DNA of 37,875 bases from contig NZ_CABHOU010000030.1 in the NCBI RefSeq assembly GCF_902168175.1, forward strand, positions 1 to 37,875, given 5' to 3'. Position numbers and translations under genes: made by a program. Of this stretch, positions 16,108-24,700 are shown in pieces; positions within the stretch are counted from its first letter, which is position 1; each line of letters opens with the position of its first letter. The notes under the pieces were generated by a model. That model had not been told where the DNA came from, did no database searches, and saw only the letters and a program-made list of their open reading frames with translations. Origin of the DNA: an uncultured Chitinophaga sp. GTDB taxonomy: Bacteria > Bacteroidota > Bacteroidia > Chitinophagales > Chitinophagaceae.

Positions 16108-17633
16108 AGCCTACCCGTTATACGTTGTAACGAAGGCGCGGAAGCTACTTTCTTTCCATTCACCCAAACACTTAAACCTTTACCCTTCTTATATTTTGCG
16201 CCATTACGGTCCCAAATGATCGTGACGATCTTTTCATGATAAAGTATATTATCCAGGCAAAACCAGTCCCAGGTACCATCGGGCAATAAGGGATTTACCT
16301 CGATGATATTAGAGGCGGCGGGTCTTAGGCCAACCAAACCAGTAATGATAAGATCGTTAAACGTGGAATGATTGTAGTACCGGCTCCGCTCTTCATCGCC
16401 CTTTAGCCAATAGCCTGTTTTTTCATCGAGGTATTCGCCTATGTACGGGCGGCCGCGGTAGTACTGCGACTCCACATAAGTTTGTAATAAGTGAAAATAG
16501 CTGCTGTCTGCGATATAGGATTGTTGGTAATTATTGAGCAGGTTGCCTAAAGCCGTTAGTGTTTGTGCTGTAGCAAACGGCCATACAGCCCCGTCCCATT
16601 CGCATTTACAGCAACCATGACTACGAAAAGCCGGATGACTTCTGTCGGCGGTGGTAATGCCAAACGGAGCGCAAAAGGTTTTGGTATCGGTAAGGCTTGT
16701 CCAGGCGGGGTTATACTGACTAGCGGGCAAATTGAAGTACCAGGGTATAAATCCTATTTCTTCTTTCACCTGCGAGAGCGTATCTGCTTCCTTTAACACT
16801 TCAAAAAACGAATGCTGCCGGTTCCAAAGTTTAGCTTCCGTTAATTGTTTCAGCGTATCAGCTTTAAGATCGTATAACTTTTCCTTCGTCGTTAGTCCTG
16901 CCATCTTACTTATGCACGCCAGTGCTTTAGCATTTCCATACATATAACTGTTGATGGATGGCCTGGCGTTCTTTTCCTTCCGGCCGCCGCTGATCGTTTC
17001 CTCCATCGCGTCCCTTACATCGTATTGCCAGAAGAGGCCCGATGGCAGGCGACGGTCCTGCTCCCAGGCGGCGTAATCACTTTCCAGGTCAGGCATCAGG
17101 TTGATAACAAAAGCCCGGTCGTTGTTAACGAGGTAACGATTGTAGATAGCGTCAATGTTCCAGCTGCTGTAAAAACGTAGTTTCTTCATGGCCCCGCCAT
17201 CGTTGCCCCTATACCACACGAGCAGGTTATTATCCATGTAACGTTTATCATGCAGCCACCTCGATTCATAAATATGATGGCCCAGCCCACTGGATATCAG
17301 GTTATATTTATCGGCATAACTACGTTGCACCAGGAACTCTGTGAATACAAATCCCTTCTCTGTGTTCTTAATATGTTTACGCAACGTCCACCAGCGGTAG
17401 TAGAACATTTCCTCGAAGTTCTGCTGAGGGCATTCAAACAGGGGAATATTCCGTTCCATCCACGAAGCGGCACTATCATTCGGGAAAGCCTGTGAAATAT
17501 TCTCATCTTCCATATTATTGAAATAATCGACATAGTGCCTGAAGTCCGAAAACCGCAATACAGGTTTCGACTGGCCGCTTACATCGACTATTTTCAGCAG
17601 CAAAAGCAATATGAGCATCTGTTTTAAAAACAT
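16104..17633 (-). CDS. (alpha/alpha)6-barrel glycosidase, MGH1-like; GH142 candidate
   Basis: This 509-residue exported protein has a signal peptide at 1-21 (ending VSGQ). The body has the aromatic-rich helical pattern of an (alpha/alpha)6 glycosidase. Distinct motifs are 'F-W-Q-Y-D-V-R-D-A-M-E-E' (201-212), with acidic residues typical of the general-acid region, and 'C-E-W-D-G-A-V-W-P-F-A-T' (344-355), which resembles the W-x-G-x-x-W-P motif of MGH/trehalase-like enzymes. A short beta tail follows (about 460-509). In B. thetaiotaomicron the RG-II enzyme BT1020 joins a GH142 beta-L-arabinofuranosidase to a GH143 domain. Here the gene directly upstream encodes a sialidase-fold protein, separated by 2 nt, so a GH142 role (Araf removal from chain D) is my favoured guess. 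I have not aligned it. Its own signal peptide shows it is a true separate gene. The stop overlaps the GH2 start (ATGA). Confidence 0.68.
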   Translation of the reverse strand: MFLKQMLILLLLLKIVDVSGQSKPVLRFSDFRHYVDYFNNMEDENISQAFPNDSAASWMERNIPLFECPQQNFEEMFYYRWWTLRKHIKNTEKGFVFTEFLVQRSYADKYNLISSGLGHHIYESRWLHDKRYMDNNLLVWYRGNDGGAMKKLRFYSSWNIDAIYNRYLVNNDRAFVINLMPDLESDYAAWEQDRRLPSGLFWQYDVRDAMEETISGGRKEKNARPSINSYMYGNAKALACISKMAGLTTKEKLYDLKADTLKQLTEAKLWNRQHSFFEVLKEADTLSQVKEEIGFIPWYFNLPASQYNPAWTSLTDTKTFCAPFGITTADRSHPAFRSHGCCKCEWDGAVWPFATAQTLTALGNLLNNYQQSYIADSSYFHLLQTYVESQYYRGRPYIGEYLDEKTGYWLKGDEERSRYYNHSTFNDLIITGLVGLRPAASNIIEVNPLLPDGTWDWFCLDNILYHEKIVTIIWDRNGAKYKKGKGLSVWVNGKKVASAPSLQRITGRL

Positions 17634-17635
17634 AA

Positions 17636-19471
17636 TTATGGTAAAGCAGCCGTTTTCAAATAGTGAATAAAATAAGTCGCCTCGTCGCCCTTACTATCCG
17701 CACCTGGCAGGTCGTAGTTCTGATCTGTAGGCGTATCTGCATTGGGAAACCGCACCGTTGTACCCGTTCTGAATACAATGCGTTCTGCTTTTTTGATTGG
17801 CGCAAAACAGATATTCAGCACTGGTTTGTTATCGTTAATGGTGAGGCTATAAAAACGGGTAATGGCGTTCAGGTCTAAGTTGACATTCACCTTTTCGCCT
17901 CTCTTATATTTCCCCACAGACCGGTTCCTGTATCCCTGTTTAGTGAAGATAGTGCCTGTAGAATCAAATATCAGCCGCAGACAGGGTATCCCCTTTGCAT
18001 CCGTCACTTCAATCTCCAACACCCCCTTACCATCCTGCGAAGGCGTAACCGCGAACGACAATTTAACTTTTTCCGATGCAGGAAAAACGCGCTCAGCTTT
18101 CGCATAATCAAAAGGGTCTTTATCTTTTAAAACCAACCCCTTTTCATTGGGCAGGCGTTCTATTGCAACACTGCACCATAACGGACTATAGATATTCCAG
18201 TAACGAAGCTCCTCTCCGTCTTTGATGTTACTGAACACTTCGTCAATATGTTCTTTCTGTTTGTCTGTCACCGGAACCGGGACCTTACTTACCCACATAT
18301 CTTCCTTATTCATACTCCAGGTCACCCACATATTACCGTCCGGCGGCCTTCCGTTCATTTCCTGTATACCGCGCACATATTGCGGGCCATAACTTTTGTA
18401 GGCACCCCCGTAACGCATGGCTGTTATTTCACCGTTTACGAGCAACAGGTTATGATAGTTCAACCCGTCGTTGCTGGTACTTACGGCCAGTGGCCAGCGA
18501 AATTCAGACGGATTGTATACTGCGGCATACTTCCCATCCCCCGTGCGCTGGGCCCATATTTTAGCATTGGCATTCACAAATCCGGGCGCGCGCGTTGGGT
18601 TGTACTGCCAGGTTTTGCCTTCATCGGTACTGATGCTGGTAAGCGCATATTTCCAGAAACCGGCTACATGGCCATTGGGCAAATGGTAATAACAGAATGC
18701 TTTAAAGTCCTTTTTTAAGGGAATTAGCTCATCGCCCCTGTCGGCTTCTTCTACCATTTGCTGCATCAGTAGCGGAGTAGCCAGCAGTTCGTCACAAGCG
18801 GTAATCAAACCCCTATCCTTCGCATTTTTATAAAAAGGGAAACCTGAATTCTTTTCATGAAACCCATGATTGTAACGCAGAAAATACACGGGACCAAAAC
18901 TCCCGTCGGCCTTTATCTCCCTGATAACACGCCCAATACCATTTCCATCGTTAGGATCATCTTTTTCGCCCAGTGCAATACCGTAATAGCCTAATGCAAA
19001 CAAGCGCTTAGAGCGTGATGTGTAGAAACCTATTCGCTGGTGCATTACGGCATAACTGTTATTGGCAGTATCTTTCCGGCCCTCCTTCACGTACCCGTCG
19101 GGAATTTTATATTCGGGGAAGAGAACGACGGGAGCAGTCCAGTTGTAGCCGTCTTTGGACGACTGCAGCAATGTTCTGCCGGGAGCTACATGCTCGCCCA
19201 CAGGATTGCTTAAATACTCCAGGAAGAAAGTATTATTCCAGTACGCCAACATAGGCGCGTGATTATAAGTCCAGCCTGAAACGCCTCCGTCCGCACGGTT
19301 GGCGCGCATGGTTTGAATATTATGTACACCAATAGCCGGCGACAGCTGACCATGGTGATAATCTACATTCGACAACGTGCTGCCTGTATAACGTACGGTA
19401 TCCTGTGCGAAGCTCACCGCAGGCAGCATGCAGAAGGTAAAAAGAAGGTTTATATGCTGGATGATCTTCAT
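17636..19471 (-). CDS. Sialidase-fold beta-propeller enzyme; GH143 (Dha hydrolase) candidate
   Basis: This 611-residue exported protein has a signal peptide at 1-23 (ending SFAQ). Residues 45-400 form a sialidase-like beta-propeller with Asp-box-like turns at about 104-111 (S-S-K-D-G-Y-N-W), 281-288 (S-T-D-E-G-K-T-W) and 331-339. Residues 430-600 look like a concanavalin/LamG-type beta-sandwich. The propeller and its place immediately before an (alpha/alpha)6 enzyme match the arrangement of BT1020 (GH143 propeller plus GH142 barrel), which removes 3-deoxy-D-lyxo-heptulosaric acid (Dha) and L-Araf from RG-II chain D. The family call rests on fold, context and memory, not on alignment. The alternative is another BNR-repeat hydrolase of unknown target. 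It overlaps the GH43-like gene upstream by 4 nt (ATGA), and its stop lies 2 nt from the next ATG. Confidence 0.65.
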   Translation of the reverse strand: MKIIQHINLLFTFCMLPAVSFAQDTVRYTGSTLSNVDYHHGQLSPAIGVHNIQTMRANRADGGVSGWTYNHAPMLAYWNNTFFLEYLSNPVGEHVAPGRTLLQSSKDGYNWTAPVVLFPEYKIPDGYVKEGRKDTANNSYAVMHQRIGFYTSRSKRLFALGYYGIALGEKDDPNDGNGIGRVIREIKADGSFGPVYFLRYNHGFHEKNSGFPFYKNAKDRGLITACDELLATPLLMQQMVEEADRGDELIPLKKDFKAFCYYHLPNGHVAGFWKYALTSISTDEGKTWQYNPTRAPGFVNANAKIWAQRTGDGKYAAVYNPSEFRWPLAVSTSNDGLNYHNLLLVNGEITAMRYGGAYKSYGPQYVRGIQEMNGRPPDGNMWVTWSMNKEDMWVSKVPVPVTDKQKEHIDEVFSNIKDGEELRYWNIYSPLWCSVAIERLPNEKGLVLKDKDPFDYAKAERVFPASEKVKLSFAVTPSQDGKGVLEIEVTDAKGIPCLRLIFDSTGTIFTKQGYRNRSVGKYKRGEKVNVNLDLNAITRFYSLTINDNKPVLNICFAPIKKAERIVFRTGTTVRFPNADTPTDQNYDLPGADSKGDEATYFIHYLKTAALP

Positions 19472-20391
19472 TTTTTTGCGAGTTGTTTTTCCAGGTCTTT
19501 CACGAATTTCCGGCTTACGGGAACAATTGTTCCATGTTTATGTCCTTCAGGCAGATGCACCTTTGCCGGAACGAAGTTTATAAAATCGGTGGTGGCTACT
19601 GCTTCATAAGTTTTCTGCTGGTAGGCATCGAAATAAATCAACCATTTGTTTTTCACCTTCACTACAGAAGGGCCTTCTGTAAACTTCTCCGTGAATGGTG
19701 TGGATATATTTTTCCATGGCCCGGCCGCACTGTTACTGAAAGCCACCTCCAGGTATCGCGCGGCCCGGGTATTATCTTTTAATACTAATACGTAGTCGTT
19801 GGCCGCCCGCTGAACGATCGTTCCGTCGATCACACTAAAGCCCGGATCAAGAAAAAGCTTTGCGGGCGGGAAGTGTTGAAAATCACTGGTAGTAGTGTAG
19901 TACAGGCGATGATTGTTACTATCGTCCTCCTCGCCCTTGTCGAACCTGCCCGGTATACAGGAGGCCCATACCACCAGGTACTGCTTCTTATCTTTATCGT
20001 AAAATAATTCCGGTGCCCAAACATTTACGGCAGGCTCCTTTTCCATTACCGGTATCCAGCGCTGCTGGTCCCAATGTAACAGGTCTTTGGAAGATGCATA
20101 ACCCAATCCCTTATCTCCCCGCCAGCTGCTGGTCCATACCAGGTGAAAAGTACCGTCCGGCGACTGCACCATGGAGGGGTCGCGCATTACCTGCTGTGTT
20201 CCCACAGATGGCTTTAGCAGCACCGTATCCAGGTCTTTCCAGTTATATCCGTCATAACTGGTCAATAAGCGAAGCCCCGCATTGGCAGGCTCGCGAAAGG
20301 AGGTAAACACGTAGGCCTGGCGCGAACAGGACAAGCATACGAGCATACTTATCAACACTAATAATGGAATATATCTTTTAGTAATGATCAT
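19468..20391 (-). CDS. GH43-like five-bladed beta-propeller lipoprotein
   Basis: The product has 307 residues, the length of a single five-bladed propeller. A lipoprotein signal ends at C-L-S-C (Cys22), so the protein is probably membrane anchored. The blades carry the GH43-type pattern: R-D-P-S-M (89-93), 'F-H-L-V-W-T', 'L-G-Y-A-S-S-K-D-L-L-H-W', 'W-A-P-E-L-F-Y-D', 'V-I-D-G-T-I-V' and 'F-T-E-G-P-S'. The usual N-terminal catalytic Asp is not obvious. The first blade instead starts F-R-E-P-A-N-A-G-L, so a Glu may take that place. GH43 and related propeller families (GH117, GH137) mostly release arabinofuranose or xylose. GH137 is an RG-II beta-L-arabinofuranosidase with the same fold, so it is a real alternative. 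The gene overlaps both neighbours by 4 nt. The exact substrate is unknown. Confidence 0.78.
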   Translation of the reverse strand: MIITKRYIPLLVLISMLVCLSCSRQAYVFTSFREPANAGLRLLTSYDGYNWKDLDTVLLKPSVGTQQVMRDPSMVQSPDGTFHLVWTSSWRGDKGLGYASSKDLLHWDQQRWIPVMEKEPAVNVWAPELFYDKDKKQYLVVWASCIPGRFDKGEEDDSNNHRLYYTTTSDFQHFPPAKLFLDPGFSVIDGTIVQRAANDYVLVLKDNTRAARYLEVAFSNSAAGPWKNISTPFTEKFTEGPSVVKVKNKWLIYFDAYQQKTYEAVATTDFINFVPAKVHLPEGHKHGTIVPVSRKFVKDLEKQLAKK

Positions 20392-21773
20392 TTGCCTTTT
20401 TCAAGTACCAGTACCCAATCGTTTCCTTCCGCAGCTTCTCCCGGCGGATCAAATTCTGTGATCCCTTTTACTACGGGAACATCGAAGCTGGTCATTTCAC
20501 CGGACGAGGGTTTGAACCATGACGCCTTGCCAGGGATAAAGCCTGTTTTCGATAAATCGACCTGAAACTTATTGCCCACATATGTATATATCAGCGCGTA
20601 ACCTTTACCTTTCGTGGCCAGCAGGTACCCGTATCGTTTGCCGTTGTTGTTTGGCAATATTTCCTGCGCAGGCGTGCGGTCGTAATAAGACCTGCTTTCC
20701 AGCAGCTTCTTCAGGTACCGCATTTGTTCCGCGCCGGGGGAATGAATGGCCGTTTTCCAGTTAGTGGTTACGCCATAATTTGCGTCCGCATCTCCTTTCG
20801 TATGAAACTGCATTACCGCATTTTCGCCGTAAGTAAACCCGAAACCACCGGCAAATACGCTCCAGTAGGCATAACGGCGAAGGTCACCGGCACTCCATCT
20901 CACTTCCAGGCTGTCATGTAAACCATGTGGTATATTTTCGTAAGATGGCTCGCCATCCAATACCGGCTTCACCGGCTGGCGCCGGTAGTCCGCCTGCACA
21001 TATTTCCAATTATCTTCTCCAAAGAAATGTTTATCGTTTTTGCTAGTGTCCTGCGCGTAGGTGCGATGACCGCTTTGGAAGATGTTAAAGTCCAGCCAGC
21101 GTTCATTATGAAACCAATCAGAAGAAGAATAACGGCCGCGCGGATGATAGGTGATCAGGTGTTGCGGATCATACTTTTTCAGGGTAGCCCCTATTGTTTG
21201 CCAAACATCCAGGCCTTCCGTGCCTCTCACATCTCCACCATTCATCCATATTACATTGGTTTTGCTCTTATACCTTTTAGCCAGGAACTGTGCGTATAAC
21301 GCCGCCTGCCCCTTACTAACATGCCCTCCTTTTACATTGCTGCCCCATACGGGCACCAGCGCCATGTACATACCACGCTTTGCAGCTTCGTCGATTACAA
21401 AGTCGATATGGTCCCAGTAATCGTATCCTTCGCTGTTATTAAAATCATTGCCCGGTGTTACCAGCGGCTTCGATACATCATGGTTTACCAGTGCCGAATC
21501 GCCGTAAACGTTCTTTGCTATTTTCAACTCATGTAACACCATTACCTGCACTACGTTAAAGCCCTGCGCTTTTCTGGCGTCCAGGTATTCCAGCACTTCA
21601 TCCCTGGTGCATTTTACGAACAGCAACCAGCCCGTATCGCCCAGCCAGAAGAACGGCTTGCCGTCTGAGGTGCTGAAAAAGCGTTTATTGGCCGACACCT
21701 TCAACGGAAGCGGCGACTGGGCCTGCAAACTGAACGCCCATACCATCATCAAACCTGTCATCAGTTTCTTCAT
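20388..21773 (-). CDS. GH140-family apiosidase-type glycosidase (DUF4038)
   Basis: The start is placed at the ATG at 21773 because a signal peptide (KKLMTGLMMVWAFSLQAQ) begins there and the upstream stop lies 5 nt away. An earlier ATG at 21797 would add eight residues and overlap the previous gene by 19 nt. The 461-residue protein is a DUF4038-type TIM barrel ('F-F-W-L-G-D-T-G-W' early, then 'W-G-S-N-V-K-G-G') with the acid in W-M-N-G-G-D and the nucleophile in D-G-E-P-S-Y-E. These are D181 and E275 from this start, or D189 and E283 from the earlier ATG. The spacing agrees with the founding member BT1012, which cleaves apiose from the galacturonan backbone of RG-II. A small C-terminal beta domain follows and ends with W-V-L-V-L-E-K. 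GH140 is a strong marker for RG-II loci. The stop overlaps the GH43-like start (ATGA). Confidence 0.86.
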   Translation of the reverse strand: MKKLMTGLMMVWAFSLQAQSPLPLKVSANKRFFSTSDGKPFFWLGDTGWLLFVKCTRDEVLEYLDARKAQGFNVVQVMVLHELKIAKNVYGDSALVNHDVSKPLVTPGNDFNNSEGYDYWDHIDFVIDEAAKRGMYMALVPVWGSNVKGGHVSKGQAALYAQFLAKRYKSKTNVIWMNGGDVRGTEGLDVWQTIGATLKKYDPQHLITYHPRGRYSSSDWFHNERWLDFNIFQSGHRTYAQDTSKNDKHFFGEDNWKYVQADYRRQPVKPVLDGEPSYENIPHGLHDSLEVRWSAGDLRRYAYWSVFAGGFGFTYGENAVMQFHTKGDADANYGVTTNWKTAIHSPGAEQMRYLKKLLESRSYYDRTPAQEILPNNNGKRYGYLLATKGKGYALIYTYVGNKFQVDLSKTGFIPGKASWFKPSSGEMTSFDVPVVKGITEFDPPGEAAEGNDWVLVLEKGK

Positions 21774-21778
21774 CTGTC

Positions 21779-24700
21779 TTATAATTTCTTCAGCCATAAC
21801 ACCCAGGTCCCATTACCGGGCGATGAAAATTGTTCGGTTTTTCCAGCTTTAACGACCTGCTTCGATGGTTGTACCTGCCCGGTAGACATATTCACCCATG
21901 CTACGCTATAACGCCCTTCCTGTCTGGAAAGATCGGCGGTGTAATTAGTAGCGGCTGTATTGCAGATAATCATGCCGGTCCGGTCATTTGCCAGTACCCA
22001 TTGATCATTGTTGCCAACCGGCTGCATACTGGCAGCGGCCTTCAGAAAATCGGCATTCCTGATTTTCAGCGCTGGCAGCGAACCGCCAGCCATTAGTACT
22101 GCCAAACCATGTTTATCCCAGGCGTTGGCTGAATAAATGACGGCTTTACCGGGGAAACGTAATTTGTATTCAAGCACCGCGCGATACACTTGTGCAGCTG
22201 AAGTACTTTTAGGCTTCAGGAGCCGGGCATGTTGCCGGGGGGCGAGATGCTGGCCGCCCAATGGGGCATAAGCCTCGCCACTTGCCTGGTAATACCAGTA
22301 CCGGATATCGATCACATCGATTACCGCTGCATAAGCCGGATCGGCCAGGATCGCGTCCTGCACATCTTTCGTTGCACTTACACCTATTATCGGATGTTTG
22401 CCCTTTTCCAACTCCCACTCCTTCACGGTATTTAACCAGAACTGCATGAAATGCAGCGGACCGGTAAACTCTTCTCCTGTTAATTGTATCACGCCACTAT
22501 TGTCCGAAAAATTATCCAGGCACTGGCGGATGTACTTTTTATGTAACTCACGCCTCACGGTATGCGCGGTATCGTAGAACTGCCCGTCCATGAAAATGCG
22601 CTTATCACCTGCATACGGCACCGGTTCCGGAAACCCAACATTGTTTATATTGTTCGCCGTGCGCCATGGAAAATCGGCATAATGCGCACCGGCTTCAATA
22701 ATATTATGCTGGAAGTATTGCTGGTGGATCAATACCTGCCCCTTTTTATCGGCTATACCGGCAAACTGTTTCAGCCGGTCCCAGTACCAATGGTTGTATT
22801 TGGTGAGGTCGTACCTGCTAAGACCATCCCAGGCCGTGTCTTTCCCACTTCTGGCAAAAGGCAGTTCATAAAACGGCGCCCATACTTCTCCATCTATGCG
22901 CCGGATACGCTCGTGATCATCTCTTCTCCTGTCATACCACAAGCCATAATTCTGTTCCACCGCTACCGTTTGTGTGGCCAGCATCGTATCTGTGAGCTCC
23001 TCCAGGTTGTCTGTAAGTCCCCGGCCGGTTTTGCCCGGTACATAACGTGTAATGGCCGCATTACTGTTCTTTACACCATAAGGCCTCGCGCTGCCGTTCC
23101 ACCAGGGAACACTTATCCGCGAGCCGTTAACCACGCCGCCGTTGCTGAGCAACCAACCGTTTAACAGTTGTATACCTGCGCCGGGCGTAGTTGTTTTATA
23201 TGGAATGGATGAAAGCAACTTAAGCTGATCTATCGTTTTTACTCCGCTTTCCTCTACGGGAATGGGGTTGCGGCGGGGGGCATCGTTAATAAATTCTAAT
23301 AGCGTTCTTGCGGGCGATACGGCAAGTTGCGTAAGGGTAGCCGCGGTTGCTACAGAAGGACTGCTACTGGCTTCCGTTTCAATTTCCATGATCTGCCGGT
23401 CAGTGTTCCGGCTACTTATACGTTCTTTCAGTTGGGCGTAATAAAGGCTTCGCGGTTGTATGCTGTTGTTCGACTCGCCCCAGTAACCATTACCGGCAAA
23501 CTGGCTCCAGCTGCCGAACGACCAGTTCTGCGCTCCAGGTGGTGCATAACAATCGATCCTGGCCGCGCTGCAATTCCACAACACGCTGTTGGCAATGTTC
23601 CAACCCGCACCCTGTCCATCCTGGCCGCGGTTGGTGAAACTGATCGCCTGACCGTCTACGTTCACCACGTCGAACAAAACGCCAGACGACCAGCTGTCAA
23701 TTCCACCACTGAATCCAAATGGGCGGTTGGACTCACATTGTACAAAAGCATTGGGTCCTGCTGCGCAAAACCCCGTCGCGAAATCGTGTATACCGCCGGC
23801 TGCATAACAACGCTGGAAAAGCGTTTGCTGGCCGGCTGTAAAAAAGGTATTTCTTCTTTCCCCACCTATCTCTGAAATGGGTTGTTGCGATGTACAGTCT
23901 TCCACCGTAAGACGCGAAGCATTTTCATAAATGGCGACAGCACTGCCTGCGAAATGTAAAAAACTTACCTGCCGCACCCAGGCATCTGCCGTATTATCTA
24001 TCGTCACTGCCATCCAGCGATGGTCTTCATCCTTAGCATTTGTAACGTCATAGGCAGAGATGAGCTGCATATTTTCTATACCACAGTTCATGATACGACC
24101 CGGCCAGGAAAAGCCTGTAACGATAGCCGCTCCGTATCTCTGTTCTAACGCAGTAGTAACCGGCGCATCAACAGTAATCGTATTGTTATCAACCGCTGTT
24201 ATCGTCCTAACCCAGCTAATGGTACGCTGACCAGGTTTCCAGCCCAGCGAGGTGATGCCTCCGCCAAAATGAGCAGTACCTATATCTTCTATCCATTCTT
24301 TTGTGCAGGGTCGCGTTATCATCACTAGTTCCCCGACCTTTAAACCCACGGCCGATGCCACATGTAACGAAGTGGAACTAACGGGTACGTAGTGATCTGT
24401 TACTGTAGCAGGCGCTTTCATCACTTTGTCGTTCCGCCCTGATATGCTTATCAGTGTCTCCCTGCCCTTACCCCCCCCCATCATCACCGTGCCCCCATCT
24501 CCAAAACCACTGCCACGCAACACCACTCCGGAAGTATGCAACACCAAACTGCCCTCCACGTCATACTTACCTTTCTGCAACAGCACCGTTCCTCTAAAAC
24601 CATCTTTTCCCAAAGGAAGCCTACTAACATAGTCGATAGCCGCCTGTATACGCACCGTAGCATCGCCAGCCTGCACCGGCACCACTACTTTTACGGGCAC

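Noticed and set aside
17630..17640. Frameshift or nonsense split between the GH143-like and GH142-like genes
   Set aside because: The downstream gene has its own ATG and signal peptide, so two independent exported proteins are more likely than a broken fusion.
22562..23164. Plus-strand open frame of 200 codons
   Set aside because: Antisense to the large beta-helix/TIM gene; no recognisable domain or signal.
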